Part shown: in pieces, positions 1 to 13,238 of the stretch
Position numbering within the stretch: position 1 is the first letter of the stretch
Layout: every line of letters starts with the position of its first letter
From: Pelecanus crispus
Taxonomy: Eukaryota > Chordata > Aves > Pelecaniformes > Pelecanidae
Direction of reading: 5' to 3'
DNA: 64,000 bases
Assembly: GCF_030463565.1 (NCBI RefSeq)
Contig: NC_134675.1
Coordinates: forward strand, 10,747,862 to 10,811,861
Program-made: the position numbers and the translations under genes
The notes under the pieces: model-generated
Told to the model about the DNA's origin: nothing
What the model saw: only the letters and a program-made list of their open reading frames with translations
Database searches by the model: none

Positions 1-1194
1 AAGACCTTTAAGATCATCGAGTCCAACCATTAACCTAACATTACCAAGTCCACTGCTAAACCAATTAAGGGCAGAGTAGCAATTTCATGTTTCCTGGCTT
101 GGTGGCTGGATTATTTTTAATGAAAGTAAAAACTAGGAATCATTAAGGTTGGAAAGGATCTCTAAGATCATCCAACACCACCATGCCTACTAAACCATGT
201 CCCAGAGTACCACGTCTACCCGTTTTTTGAACACTTCCAGGGATGGTGACTCCACCACCTCTCTGGGCAGCCTGTTCCAATGCTTGACTACCCTTTCCGT
301 GAAGAAATTTTTCCTAATATCCAATCTAAACCTCCCCAGATGCAGCTTGAGCCCATTTCCTCTTGTCCTATCACTAACTACTTGGGAGAAGAGTCCAACA
401 CCCACCTGACTACAACCTCCTTTCAGGTAGTTGTAGAGAGCGATAAGGTCTCCCCTCAGCCTCCTCTTCTCCAGACTAAACAACCCCAGCTCCCTCAGCC
501 GCTCCTCATAAGGCCTGTGCTCCAGACCCTTCACCAGCTTTGCTGCCCTTCTCTGGACACGCTCCAGCACCTCAATGTCTTTCTTGTACTGAGGGGCCCA
601 AAACTGGACACAGTATTCCAGGTGTGGCCTCACCAGCGCCGAGTACAGGGGGACAATCACCTCCCTGCTCCTGCTGGCCACACTATTCCTGATACAAGCC
701 AGGATGCTGTTGGCCTTCTTGGCCACCTGGGCACACTGCTGGCTCATGTTCAGCCGGCTATCTACCAACACCCCCAGATCCTTTTCCGCCTGGCAGCTTT
801 CCAGCCACTCTTCCCCAAGCCTGTAGCGTTGCATGGGGTTCTTGTGACCCAAGTGCAGGACCCGGCACTTGGCCTTGTTGAACCTCATACAGTTGGCCTC
901 GGCCCATCGGTCCAGCCTGTCCAGGTCCCTCTGCAAGGCCATCCTACCCTCCAGCAGATAAACACTCTCACCCAGTTTGGCGTCATCTGCAAACTCACTG
1001 AGGGCGCACTCAATCCCCTCATCCAGATCGTTGATAAAGATATTAAACAAGGCTGGCCCCAAAACAGAGCCCTGGGGAACACCGCTCGTGACTGGCCGCC
1101 AACTGGACTTAACTCCATTCACCACTGCTCTCTGGGCTCGGCTACCCAGCCAGTTTTTTACCCAGCGAAGAGTGTGCCCGTCCATGCCATGAGC
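1..1194 (-). mobile_element. CR1 LINE, 5'-truncated, reverse transcriptase C-terminal half
   Basis: A CR1 non-LTR retrotransposon on the minus strand; its 3' end lies at or beyond the left window edge. An open frame of about 335 codons (190-1194) encodes the reverse transcriptase palm from the segment before the catalytic FADD box (reads [10 protein letters not shown]) through the thumb, ending in the CR1-type C-terminus (VVLWDMV). No stop interrupts this part, so the copy is young. It is truncated at about 1194, where it abuts an older CR1 in the opposite orientation, consistent with insertion into it. The 3' UTR is chimeric: a 64-bp non-CR1 segment (73-136) separates two CR1-type 3' ends. 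No endonuclease is present, so it cannot move by itself. Confidence 0.88.
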
Positions 1195-1204
1195 TGGAAA
1201 CGTG

Positions 1205-2690
1205 ATGTAATGACGATTTGGGCTCTGATGGGATGCACCCACGAGTGCTGCGGGAGCTGGCAGATGTCATTGTGGGGCCACTCTCTATTTTCTTTAATCA
1301 GTCATGGTGACTGGGAGAAACTCCGGAAGACTGGAGGAAAGCAAATGTCACTCCTATCTTCAAGAAGGGCAAGAAGGAGGACCCAGGGAACTACAGGCCA
1401 GTCAGCCTCACCCCGATCCCTGGGAAGGTGATGGAGCAGCTAATCCTGGAAACCATTTCCAGGCACATGAAGGACAAGAAAATCATCAGGAGTAGTCAAC
1501 ATGGCTTCACCAAGGAGAAGTCATGTTTGACCAACTTGATAACCTTCTATGATGAAGTGACTGGCCTGGCAGATGAGGGGAGAGCAGTAGATATTGTCTA
1601 CCTACAGTTCAGTAAGGCTTCTGACACTGTTTCCCATAAGATCCTCTTAGAGAAGCTGTTGATCTATGGGTTGAAAAAGCAGACAGTGAGGTGGACTGAA
1701 AACTGGCCGAATGGCTAGGCCTGGAGGGTGGTGATCAGTGGCACGAAGTCTAGTGACTAGCAATGTACCCCAGGGGTCAATACTGAGGATAATCCTGTTC
1801 AATATCTTCCTTAATGATCTGGATGATGGGGCAGAGTGTACCATCAGCAAGTTCGCTGATGTCACAGAACTGTGAGGAGTGGCTGATATGTCAGAGGGAC
1901 CTCGACAGGCAGGAGAAACGGGATGACAGGAAGTTCAACAAAGTCCTGCACACCTGGGGAGGAAAAATCCCATGCACCAGTACATGCTGGGGGGCCACCC
2001 AGCTGGAAAGCAGCTTGGCAGAAAAGGACCTGGGGGTCCTGGTGGACACCAAGTAGAACATGAGCCAGCAATGTGCCCTTGCTGCAAAGACGACTACTGG
2101 TATCCTGGGCTGCATTAGGAAGAGTGTTGCCAGCAGATCGAGGGAGGTGATCCTTCCCCTCTCCTCAGCACTGCTGAGGCCACACCTGGAGTCCTGTGTC
2201 CAGTTCTGGGCTCCCCAGTACAACAGAGATATGGACATAGTGGAGAGAGTCCAACAAAGGGCCACAAAGATGATTAAGGCACTGGAGCATCTCTCCTATG
2301 AGGAAAGGCTGAGAGAGCTGGGACTGTTTACCCTAAGGAAGAGAAAGCTCAGGGGAATCTTATCAATGCATATAAATACCTGAAGGGAGAGTGTTAAGAA
2401 GACAGAACCAGGTTCTTTTCAGTGGTGCCCAGTGACAGGACAAGAGGCAATAGGCTCAGACTGAAACACAGGAGGTTCTGTCTGAACATCAGGAAAGACT
2501 TTTTTACTGTGAGGGTGACTGAGCACTGGAACAGGTTGCCCAGGGAGGTTGTGGAGATATTCAAAAGCCATCTGGACACCGTCCTGGGCAACTGGCTCTA
2601 GGTGGCCCTGCTTGAGCAGGGGGTTCAGAGCAGATGACTTCCAGAGGTCCCTTCCAACTTCAACCATTCTATTATTCTATGATTCTATAA
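1205..2690 (+). mobile_element. Older CR1 LINE fragment (RT region to 3' end), decayed
   Basis: A plus-strand CR1 remnant of a different, older subfamily. Reverse transcriptase signatures can be followed through several frames: a [15 protein letters not shown] block near 1365-1400, QHGFTKEKSC near 1497-1530, then a MSQQCA...[12 protein letters not shown] segment from 2060 to 2380. Frameshifts and stops break the frame (for example near 1715 and after 2056), so it is a dead copy. The element ends in the CR1 hallmark: a TTGGAAGG-type 3' UTR and ATTCTATG-like octamers at about 2665-2690. The minus-strand CR1 to its left lies against its 5' side. Confidence 0.82.
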
Positions 2691-3732
2691 TTCAGCTACA
2701 TTCTCGATAACATTATAGTATCCAAACTTCATGCACAATTTTATTTTCCCTAATATTGTATTGCAGATTTTATTTAAAATCTTTCAAAATTGTTATTATT
2801 CCCCCCCAATGTGAAAATTCTTTGTCAAAACCATAGTTTTAAAAAAACTATTCCATTAATTGGACTTGTAGATTTGAAATGAGATCACCTGGAATTTATG
2901 CCACACTTAGGGGTGAGATTTCACTGACTAGAGCTGAGCTTTGGACAAAAATTTTATGAACTACAAATCTGGGAGGAGCTTATTGTCAATTATACCTCTT
3001 GCATTTGTATTTGGGAACTTGGGGAAGTGGAAATCAAATCAGTATTCCTTAGAACAAAGCTTGGAGCAGAATCCATGAGAGTTGCTCATTATGTTTTCTA
3101 GCCTTTGCAAGGCAAAGTACCCTTCCTCAACCACCCTATAACCACGTTGGAATATTCTATTGTTGCAAACCTACCACTGGGAAAAATTTGGAAGAAGGTC
3201 TTGACTGGGTTCTTGGACCCTGTAATGGGTTGCAACACTGACAGCCTGAAATTTTAGGGAAGCTTATAAAGTGGACAAACAAGCAGAAACTGTGGTCTCT
3301 CTCTGTAAAACAGCTCAAAGTTCACCTGACCATGTGCTCTCGATAGACGCAATGCTGATAGTAGACAAGCCGAACTTTAGCCTGGGGGACACAAGATGAA
3401 TTAGAGATTCTCTGTGCACTCTTAAGAAGATTTCTCAGAGAAGAGAAATCTGAATTTATTAGGAGCAAGGGTGTCTTTTGAGGAAGGAATGGTCTCTACC
3501 ATAAGCAGAAAGAAACAGACTGCTGTAATGAATATTGAAAAAGCTTAAACTATGAGCTGGGGAGTGCATACAGCAAAAAGACAACTCAGCTAGGGATAAT
3601 AACAATACAAATGAAATTATGAATCCAAACACTTGAATTGAAACTGAAATAGAATTGTTTAGGTGATACGGGAGCAAAGAGGAGAGAAATCCAGTAAGGT
3701 AACAGAGGTCAGTGTAAATGACCCTTGAAAAT
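2691..3732. other. Intergenic, nothing recognised
   Basis: AT-rich single-copy-looking DNA with no open frame of interest, no RNA gene and no recognisable repeat. Confidence 0.5.
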
Positions 3733-4270
3733 CCCTTTGTGTCCTCCCTCTCTCCTTCTCTCCCTTCCTCCTTTCCTACTTCCCTTCCTTCCTCTGTTCC
3801 TCCCTTACTGTTTTCCTCTTTCCTCCCTTTCCTCCCTCCTTCCTTCCTTCCTTCCTTCCTTCCTTCCTTCCTCCCTCCCTCCCTCCCTCCCTCCCATACT
3901 TTCTTCCTTCCTGGCCTCCTGCTTTCCTCCCTCCCTTTCTCCTTTCCTTTATTCCTCTGTTCCTTCCTCCCTTTCTTCCTTCCTTCTGACCTCCCTTCCT
4001 CCTGTTCTGTCTCCTTCCCTCCCTTCCTCCTCACTCCCTTCCTTTCATTCTTCTGCCATCCCTCCCTCCCTCCCTCCCTCCCTCCCTTTCTCCTTTTTCT
4101 CTTCCCTCCCTCCCTCTTTCCTCCCCCCCTTTCCTCCCTTTCTTTCTTCCTCCCTCCCTCTGACCCTCCATTTCTCCTTTGCTTTCTCCCTCCCTCTCTC
4201 TCTTGCTGTCCTCTCCCTTCCTTCCTCACTTCCTGTCCTCTCTCCCTGCCTTCCTTCCTCCCTACCTTGC
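3733..4270. repeat. Polypyrimidine/polypurine low-complexity tract
   Basis: About 540 bp of almost pure C/T on the plus strand, built from TTCC, CTCC and TCCC units. It includes runs of perfect TTCC (about 3839-3871) and CTCC repeats (about 3872-3894 and 4061-4088). Long frames on both strands (poly Ser/Pro/Leu or Glu/Gly/Arg/Lys) come only from the composition and are not genes. Such tracts can form triplex (H-) DNA. Confidence 0.95.
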
Positions 4271-5439
4271 TGAGACTCCTCTGGAAGCGAGGTGAAGCTC
4301 TTTGAGCCCAGTCTTGGCCAGAGCTTGTCATGACAGAAGCTGACCTTTAAAGCCATGCTGTTTTCAACGGGTGTATTATCAACACAGTTTTCATCACAAA
4401 TTCAAAACATAGCACCATACCAACTACTATGAAGAAAATTAACTCTATCCCAGCCAAAACCAGTATAAGAAGGAAGATTCAGAAATTACAATATGCCTAT
4501 GAAGACATTTCCTTTTATTTTCTTGTAGGCTGGTTGAATCAGTGTTGGTAGCCATATGCTTTGTAGGCTGCTCTTGGTGAATACGTGTCTCGCTGCACAG
4601 GGCAGCATGCAACTGGCCCATCACTGGATGAGAACAAACACTGTGCCTCTGAGAGGCATTGTCACCTCTTTGCCTCCTTCCTTCCCAGGGAAGCATCAGG
4701 AGGGTAGTGAGTAGGAGTGATGTTAGGACACTCAACAATTAACCATAATGTAAAGCCCTGGTCCCTGACCTTTACTTTCACCACTGTACAGGTACACTGA
4801 CTTCCAGGTTCTGCACAGTCCAGTCTGGGGAGCTGAAGAGGAGCCACCCTCCAAAATGCTTGTGGGAGAAGAGTTGAGTGGGACTTCTACCTTTTAATGT
4901 GTGAACTATAATAGCACAATATTTTAAGTGTTAATAAAACCAAACCCTGTAAGATGTACAAGACATTACCAAGATAATGCATATACCACTTTCCATCTGA
5001 GGAAATAATGAACTACGTACATTAGATGTTAGTCATACCATTTAATGTACACTGCATTAAGGTACTATGCTGCTGCAGTGATGAAGGTGCCATAAGAACC
5101 TCTATAGGTTATTGCTCAAATGATGCAATGCATTTATATTTTATCATCCAATCTAGTTGTGAGACTAAGTGCCAGAATCCCAATTTCCTAGGATGTCTTT
5201 AAGCCATCTCACATCTTCCATTTAGCTGTTGGCAGGACGACGTTTCTACACAGATCTACCAAGACTAGAGAGAAAAAACTGTGGGAACAGACATGTAAAA
5301 CAGTCTTAGCAAAATACTTAATATTCTTCTTTTCTGTATATGAAATAATAAAAAGTTACAGAAAGCAAACTTCCTAATCAAAATGGTATATCTGCATTTG
5401 TTTATAATAGTCTTTGATTTTTCCTATTAATTTCTTTAA
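4271..5439. other. Intergenic, nothing recognised
   Basis: No gene, RNA or clear repeat seen; AT-rich. Confidence 0.45.
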
Positions 5440-6490
5440 TCACTTTTTTAACCTAATTGTATTTTAGGCATCTCTTTAGGCAATATCTTGTGGCAATGAG
5501 TTCCATAGTTAAATTGTGTGTTGCAAAAAAGGTAGTTCCTCTTGCTAGTTTTAAATGTATGTCATGGTTTAACCCGAGCCAGCAACTAAGCACCACACAG
5601 CCACTCGCTCACACTCCCCCTACCCCGATGGGATGGGGGAGAGAATCGGAGGAGTAAGAGTGAGAAACACTCCTGGGCTGAGATAAGAACAGTTTAATAA
5701 TTGAAATAAGGTAAAATAGTAATGATAATAATAACAAAATAATAATAATCATATACAAAGCAAGTGATGCACAATGCAATTGCTCACCACCTGCCGACTG
5801 ATACCCAGACAGCTCCCGAGCAGCGATCGCTCCTCCCCGGCCAACCCCCCCCCAGTTTATATACTGAGCATGACGTCATATGGTATGGAATAGCCCTTTG
5901 GTCAGTTTGGATCAACTATTCTGGCTGTGCCCCCTCCCAGTTTGTTGTGCACCTGGCAGAGCATGGGAAGCTGAAAAGTCCTTGACTAGCATAAGCAGTA
6001 CTTAGCAACAACTAAACCATCAGTGTGTTATCAGCATTATTCTCATAGTAAATCCAAAACACAGCACTGTGCCCACTACTAGGAAGAAAATTAACTCTGT
6101 CCCAGCTGAAACCAGGACACGTATTATTTGAAAATTTCATAAGGTTTTCCTGGTTCTTGTATAATGAGAAATAATACATAATCATACTTTAGATACATTG
6201 TCCATGCATTAATTTTATCAAACTCTATAATAATGTCCTGTCTCCTGCATCTTTTCAAAAATGGCCTAATTTATTTTTGTTGTCTCATGAGGACACATCT
6301 CACATCTTTGATCACCTTTACCATCCTTCTCTGTGTCATTTCCAATTCTACTATCTGCTTCCAAGGACCAGAACCACTCTCTGTATTCAACATGTGACCT
6401 TGCCATGGATTTATAAAAATGTTTTCTATTTTCTATTCATTTCCTAATATTCCCAACATTTTATTTGCTTATTTCATTCATGCAGAGCAC
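5440..6490 (+). repeat. Ancient CR1/L3-type LINE remnant, split by a solo LTR
   Basis: The flanks of the solo LTR read as one very old CR1/L3-like 3' region. Before it is the 'gtggcaatgagttccatag' phrase, after it a 'gttcttgtataatgagaaa' phrase and then the 'caacatgtgacc...ccatggatttataaaa' block near 6390-6420. These phrases occur in old amniote CR1/L3 copies; the match is from memory and by eye. Heavily diverged, non-coding, boundaries approximate. Confidence 0.55.
5560..6119 (-). mobile_element. Solo LTR, LTR-A family
   Basis: A complete LTR of the family that forms the ends of the two proviruses in this window, in reverse orientation (TGTCATGG ... CCAGGACA as read on the plus strand). 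It keeps the CRE-like TGACGTCA at about 5872 and the TATA box just before it. Flanks TGTAT on the left and CGTAT on the right fit a 5-bp target duplication with one transition, if one T was lost at the left junction. It was left by LTR-LTR recombination of a provirus inserted in the ancient LINE. Confidence 0.85.
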
Positions 6491-9167
6491 TGAATTGACA
6501 TTTTCAGAGAATTACCCAGAATGACACTGAGTGTTAACAGTCAATTCAGAGGTCATCACTATGTAAGAGCTCATCACTGTGCCCATCATTCTTTATTTCA
6601 GATGGAAAGACTTAAAAAACTAAAAGTGGTCACAAATATTTGGAAATTTTGTACTAAAATGATCAATGCCCCTGAAAATGATGGCAATTAGAAAGTTAAG
6701 ACTTTAATTTAAAATTATTCTCTGCTACTAAAAGCAATTTAAAATATTTTTCTTGGAGTAATCAAAAGGTTGTTACACTGAAAAAGTACAAGCTAACAAG
6801 CTTATAATCTATTTTACACGGAGGTTGTTTTTAATTTCATGACTGGAAATGAAGTGCTAAATTTGTGTTGACAGTGTTAACTCAGGCAAAAAAAATCTTT
6901 ATTCAGGTGTGTATCTTTCTTTTCACTTGTTCTTCTCAGGAGCAACAACATTTTGGCTTTTCCTATGTCAGGATTAATATTACTGTTAAAGAACATCAGG
7001 CATATTTTTGGTAAGGAGAGATAAACTGCTGATTTAAGCAGAATCTAATGCACCACATCAATATGAAAGAACATGCCAATATGCATTGCAGGCTGTCCTC
7101 CACATCTGGTCTTAAATTATTTATCAGATATTTGTCTCTGTTTTTTTCCTCTCAGTCCCAGCAGGAAGATCTCTAGAAAGTTCCTTGCTGTCTACAGTAT
7201 ATTTTTCCAGATAAATGATCACATAAAAAGTCACACAAGGGACTGTGTTTTTCCTCTGCCCAGTACCCTCTTGACTGGGACTTCTGGAGATTGCTATGAT
7301 GGAAAGTCCCAATCCTGCAGAGGTTGTAGGAATAGTATAGTTAATTTCAGTGGGCTAACTTGGCAGAAGTGAACTTATGCACATGCACCAAGTTGTTGTT
7401 GGACTGGGGCCTGCATACTAAAGAACAAAAGACAGTGTGGACCAGAAAGCTGTAGAGGTGTTAAAACCTGAAAATATTCATTTCTTCCCTTGTGAAAAAA
7501 TCAATTTGCATGAATCTTTCCACACAATCTTGTTGCTCTGCTCTGTGATCCAAATCATGTTGTCAGCTGGCCTATTTAATGCAACACAAGCTTAAACACA
7601 TTTGACTACGTATGTATCTCTTGCATTTAGCCATAGCAAATGAAAATTCAGCATATGGTAAGACCAAAACTAAAAATAAAATTATTAAAGAAAGAATATG
7701 ATAAATTCAAAGAAATATGATGGATACATAAATTGAAGCTATACTACAATTAAAATATGTGTAGCAGATTAAACCTTATCTGGCAATTACTATTATATGA
7801 CATCCAAAGGAATTTAATTGTGGGCTTGACTGTCTAGACTTTGACTCAGGCTATAGTTTGGGGATTTGGGGCAAATTCTTCTAACATTACAGGAAAAAAA
7901 GTTCTGAGAAAATCAGAATGTTCAGTGATTCTGTGAAATGGCATCTAAAGAACAAATTGCCTCCTTTGTCTGAAGCCTGCTTGATCACAGTGGGGGGTCT
8001 TGATCTGAAAAAAACTGAAAATGTCAGGCTATATAAAAAGTCAGGAAAAAATAAGTTTCATAAAGGTTCCCACTCTGAAAAATTATATGCTACTTTCAAA
8101 ATGCTTTGCCATATTTAAAATTGTAGTTATACTCTTCTCCTTAATGATTTACACAGCATATGTTTACACATTTTAGCTGACATATGACAGTACACAGAAC
8201 ATCGTACATTTGGTAATGACAGCTAAAAAACGATGGCAACAACATCTGAACTTGACTGTTAACATTGCCCAAGTATTTTAGAATACAAAGTGCACCTTGT
8301 GCCAGTGGTGGTCCCCTCCCTTTCTCCATATAATAAATTAAATTGGCTTTTTTTTTCCTCTAGTCTGCAATCTCAATTAGTTCAGCCCTCCTGATTTTTT
8401 TCTTTTTTTTTTTTTGTTGTTGTTTTGTTTTACTTGTCATTTTCCCTAGATATTTTCTTAATGGGGGGGACAATCTTATTAGTAGAAATGTTGTATACAT
8501 ATTGTAGGTTGAGTTTCAGCCCAGAGTGTCTTTTAATAGTTTGGTTTTAAAGAACTGTAATGGAACAGAGGTTTAGCAACAAGATTATGGAGCCTTTCAA
8601 CCTTAGGCCTGTGGCTGAATATGAGACCACATCTGTAGTGGCTGAAATTTATTATACTTTAATAGCTGTTTTATGAGTATATAAAATGATGTGGTGGCCA
8701 CAGCCTGCCTGTCAGTGACCAAACATCACTGCCTCCTTGGCAGTTTCAAGGAGTAATTCAAGACCTGAATGTAAATGGAAAGGATTTGTCCTTTTTGATC
8801 TTTTAAGATCAAGGCAGACATGAGGGAAACACATTCATGGATTACTAACAAGTTGTTGTCAAGTTGTTCTGCCCAAAAAGTGAATGAAAGCAAGTTTTCA
8901 GCACGCTGCTGAGGAGCACAGGCACAACAAATGCAGAGCATTGTCTAAGCCACCGCTGCCAAGAAGCTTTTAAGATGCAAACATAAGTGGAACGGGACAC
9001 TCATTTGATACTTTGTGAAAAAGACACTAAACAAATATAGGACCATATGGTCTCTCACCCTCTGGGCCTCCAGGGTTAGGAGACCTACTGAGAAAGGGAG
9101 TTTAATGTCCTGAGGGAGAAATTGCTTAACGGCTGTTCCTCTGGCATTTCTGAAGAACGCACTAGAG

Positions 9168-9204
<37 letters not shown>

Positions 9205-12200
9205 CGTGAAAAGTTTTGGTCTTGCTGAAGTGACATTACTGACAAAAAATGTTGTACAGAAATATTTATGATCATCTCTGCTGCTGATACACATGTTCAC
9301 TAGACCATCTTCTCCAGCTAACATTCTCCCAACAGAAGAACTTCTGTTTCTTATTGACAATTCACACACATGGGCAGTTGCTTAGAACCAAAGAAGCAAA
9401 TAATTACCTAAACTGACAAAGCTGACAGTGCACATCTAAGTATAAGTAAGACAGGACATTAGTTTAACTGGCAGAATCAATGCACTTACTTTCTTATGCA
9501 TAGTTGTTACACAGTGTTCTTTTAAAGGTTAGTTATAAAGTTTTGATATCTTCTATCCCCCAACCATGGATTCTGTCCTTTCTTTATAATGTCCACCCTA
9601 ATGAAATGCAAAACCCTTTGTTTCCTAATGATAATTCAAATCTCATGAAAGACAAAGACCTATTAAGAGATAACCTGGCACAAATTCCTTCAGGATATAA
9701 GTATTCTCCAGCAAACTATGAGGACACAGCCATGCAATGATTCCCCTTTCATCAGTGTAATTGTCAGGAAATATTCAACCCAGGAACACAAAAAGATAAT
9801 TTGGTGCCTCAGGAAACAGGGTTAGATCCAGAGTTGGTGTGGGGTTGTATAGCTCCACTGAAATAAATCAGAAAGAATACTCTTCAGGATAACTTGTTAA
9901 AACAAAATTATATATCATTTATACTAGCTTTTGCATAAGCAATATAGCATCAGTGAAGTTGCCTCTCATAGCCCTTTGAGAACAGAAAACCAGGAAGTGT
10001 GGATAGGAGTAACAGAAAAAGTGATTATTTGCTTGGACAAACCAATCAATCAGTAGAATGCATTTAACTCCTTTCTAAGGTAGAACTGGGAAGTTTTGCA
10101 TTCTCAGTTTTCAGTGGCCACAAACTATTCCAGAACAGCCTTCTGGGGTCAATCTTATTTTGTTTACTGTCCATGCCATGCAAGAAGTCAAACAAAATTA
10201 ATGCTGCCCACTAACAACATTCCACTGCTCAGAGAACAGGGATTCTCTAAGATATGTTAATTTGTCTATGGTTTTCACTAACCTTAGTGGAGTTAAAGCA
10301 GTAGAGTATCTATTTTAATATCTCTGATCAGCTCATAGATAATTAAAAATGCCCATGAGAAAATTACCTTTTCCTTTCAACATGAGTATCCATCTGAAGC
10401 AGTAAATGGGAAAAAAAATCACAAATAAGGTCCAGTTTAGTTAGAAAGAATCAGAATTCATTTTATTGCAGCATGTGCCTCAGTTAGTGCACATCTTTAG
10501 ATGACAAGGTAATTTCCTATGAAAGATGCTTTATTATAAGAATTCTTCAGTTGTAGAAAAGAATTTGGGTTATTTTATACTTTTTATACTCTTGGTATTG
10601 TATTTTTAAAGCACTTTAAAACACACTGATTTAGAAATAATATTGTTGTGGATATGTAGGTAAATGGGAGAAGTATAATTCATATGGAGCTCTTAAAATA
10701 AAATGAGTAACAGGTAGACAGTATTTAGGATTTTCTCCAGGGCATACTGAAAATACTACATGAGATCAGTTTGCATATGAGATAGTGGCCTGGCCTTCTT
10801 TTGTGTTTTTCTGACACCTTGCATCGCTTTAGCAATGCAGTAATGCAAACAGCAAACTCAGGTCCATTCCTGTGCTGCTCTATTGGCCTATTTAGTTGGT
10901 ACCCAGCAAGCTCTCCATGTCTAAGATAAAGATAAGGACAGCTGATGCTTGATTTATCATGGATCAGAAATGTCAAATTCCAGTCGCTTAATGGTATGGG
11001 TTTGTTTTTTGCCTAGGTATTTAGTATTTAACCAATATTTGACTTAATCTAGACAGATTCAAAAGAATTTAACTGTGGATGAAGCTGTTTGTCATGGCAT
11101 TCTGAGACATTTCTATGTGCTAAAAGAACACACTGGCTATGCTACAGGTAGAGGGTTAGATCCTATTTTAGGGATCTCAGTACAAGGCCAAAAAACGCAA
11201 ATCCACATGACACAGTGCTGAATCAGTGCAAACTCCCTCTGTTCCTTTAATCTCATTTGAAATATTTTTGAAGGGGTGATTTTCTCCTACTAGACTTTAG
11301 GGTAACTTCAGTATCATCTGTCTTGCCCTCGCTAGCATATAAAACTGGAATAAACACCAGAGTGTGCTCTTGCAAAAGCGACAGGAATGTGAGCATGTGT
11401 TCACATTAATGCAGGTCAGATCTGTTCCACAGAGAGATTGGTAGCACACAGGTGCAGCACTAATGATCATGGAAAAAGGGCCTCATCTCATCTCATCTTA
11501 GCATAGTTTTCATGAGACATTTGCAAGTCAGCTTTAGAAGAGCATACAAGCATGCTGAAAGCAATAATTAACACTCCCCAACACAATTGATTTAATGTAC
11601 ACTTTACTACTTCGGTTTAAAGAACACAGTCAAGATTTTTAAAGAGATTCCCTTGAAGAACTAATATGGTCTTTCTCCTCTGTGAGGACAAGGTTCTGAG
11701 ATTTCGGTCTTTTCCACCACAAATGCCTGTCACTCTCCAGCAAGCATTGGAAAACATCACACCCTATCATATTACATATAAGATGATTCTTCACACCCTT
11801 ATTCCATTAGTTCTGAATATTTCTCTTCTATTGCATTCATTTTCAGATGTTTTAAAACCTGAGCTTTCACATCAGACAGTTCCATCCGGAGTATCTAGTG
11901 AAGAGGAGCTTTCCTCCCCTGCACCTACCATCCCTTTTGGCACAGTCTCTTCCTTTTATATCAAGAGCTGGTAGGGGAAGAAATTAAGTGGAAGAATAGA
12001 GACCATAGCTATATAGAACAATGTCAAAGGAAGGCTTGTCCTATAACAACACTTTAATAATCACAATAATCTATGAAAATGTCATCTATACAAGTATCCC
12101 TTTCTCAGTTTTTTTTGTTGGTTTTGTTTTTTTAATGGTGTGATGAGCATCTATTAATGCTCAGGCAAACCTCAGCCATCTGAAGCCAGATACATATATA

Positions 12201-12655
12201 GACAGATATTTATATCTATCTATCTCTATATATGTATATTTACAATTCACATTCAGACATCTAAAAATACGTCTGATATTCCCAGGTGATGAACACTACA
12301 TCTGTGGGAGCTGAAGTTACTTAGTATCTCTGAAATCCAGGTCACTTACTGGGCTGCCTAAATATTGATTTATATGCTTTGCTTTAGATACTCAAGTTTG
12401 AACAACTTTGTCCTTAACTGGTTCTTTCTTCTCTATACATCCAGTGCTAAATACTTCAGTAAGAATAATCTTTTGCTTTATTTTTCTCCCTCTTAACTTC
12501 CTCCTCAACTAGTTTCTCATGTTTCCCTTATGTCCTATTTCCTTCGCACTCTCACTTATCAGTTTCCACTCTGCAGCATATTGTTGTAAATATCAAATGA
12601 AGATTATCCCTCATTTGAAGTGTTTATGGTTCCCCAAACCAAATACATTTTCCCT
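6491..12655. other. Long intergenic stretch without recognised genes
   Basis: About 6 kb of AT-rich sequence. Short frames (for example 9504-9740 and 11666-11974) show no family I recognise, no splice-supported context and no codon bias suggesting a gene. It contains a 29-nt A run at 9173-9201 and a short TATC/TATA microsatellite near 12195-12240. Confidence 0.5.
9173..9201. repeat. Poly(A) homopolymer run
   Basis: Twenty-nine consecutive A residues. No SINE or retrocopy body could be recognised immediately upstream. Confidence 0.95.
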
Positions 12656-13238
12656 ATGTTAACCCCAGCCGGCAACCAAGCAACACACAGCCTCTCGCTC
12701 ACCCTCCCCCGCCCCCCAGTGGGATGGGGGAGAGAATCGGAAGGGCAAAAGTAAGAAAACTCGTGGGTTGAGATAACAACAGTTTAATAATTGAAATAAA
12801 ATAAAAAAAAGAATGATGATAATGATAATAAAAGATTGTAGTGAAAAGGAAAACAACAACAGAAAAGGAAAAAAACCCAGGACAAACAAGCAATGTAACC
12901 ACTCACCACCCGCTGACTGACGCCCAGCCAGTCCCCAAGCAGTGGTCACTGCCCCCCTGGCCAACCCCCCCCAGTTTATATACTGAGCATGACGTCATAT
13001 GGTATGGAATAGCCCTTTGGCCAGTTTGGGTCAGATGTCTTGGCTGTGCCCCCTCCCAGCTTCTTGTACACCTGGCAGAGCATGGGAAGCTGAAAAGTCC
13101 TTGACTAGCATAAGCAGTACTGAGCAACAACTAAACCATCAGTGTGTTATCAGCATTCTTCTCCTACTAAATCCAAAACACAGCACTGGGCCTGCTACTA
13201 GGAAGAAAATTAACTCTATCCCAGCCGAAACCAGGACA
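12656..13238 (-). mobile_element. Solo LTR, diverged LTR-A subfamily
   Basis: Related over its full length to the LTR-A copies but more diverged. The left terminus reads TGTTAACCCC rather than TGTCGTGG, and the A/T-rich mid-section differs, with an extra GAAAAGGAAAA-type tract near 12840-12880. The TGACGTCA site (about 12990), TATA box and the CCAGGACA terminus at 13238 are conserved. No clean target duplication is visible, which fits an older insertion. Confidence 0.82.

Noticed and set aside
3459..4331. Long frames on both strands (up to 290 codons)
   Set aside because: Simple-repeat composition (poly E/G/R/K or S/P/L); no start context, domain or conservation.
9173..9201. Processed pseudogene or SINE tail
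   Set aside because: No recognisable body upstream of the A run and no clear target duplication.
11666..11974. 102-codon frame in the AT-rich intergenic region
   Set aside because: No recognised family, no promoter or splice context; expected by chance in 64 kb.
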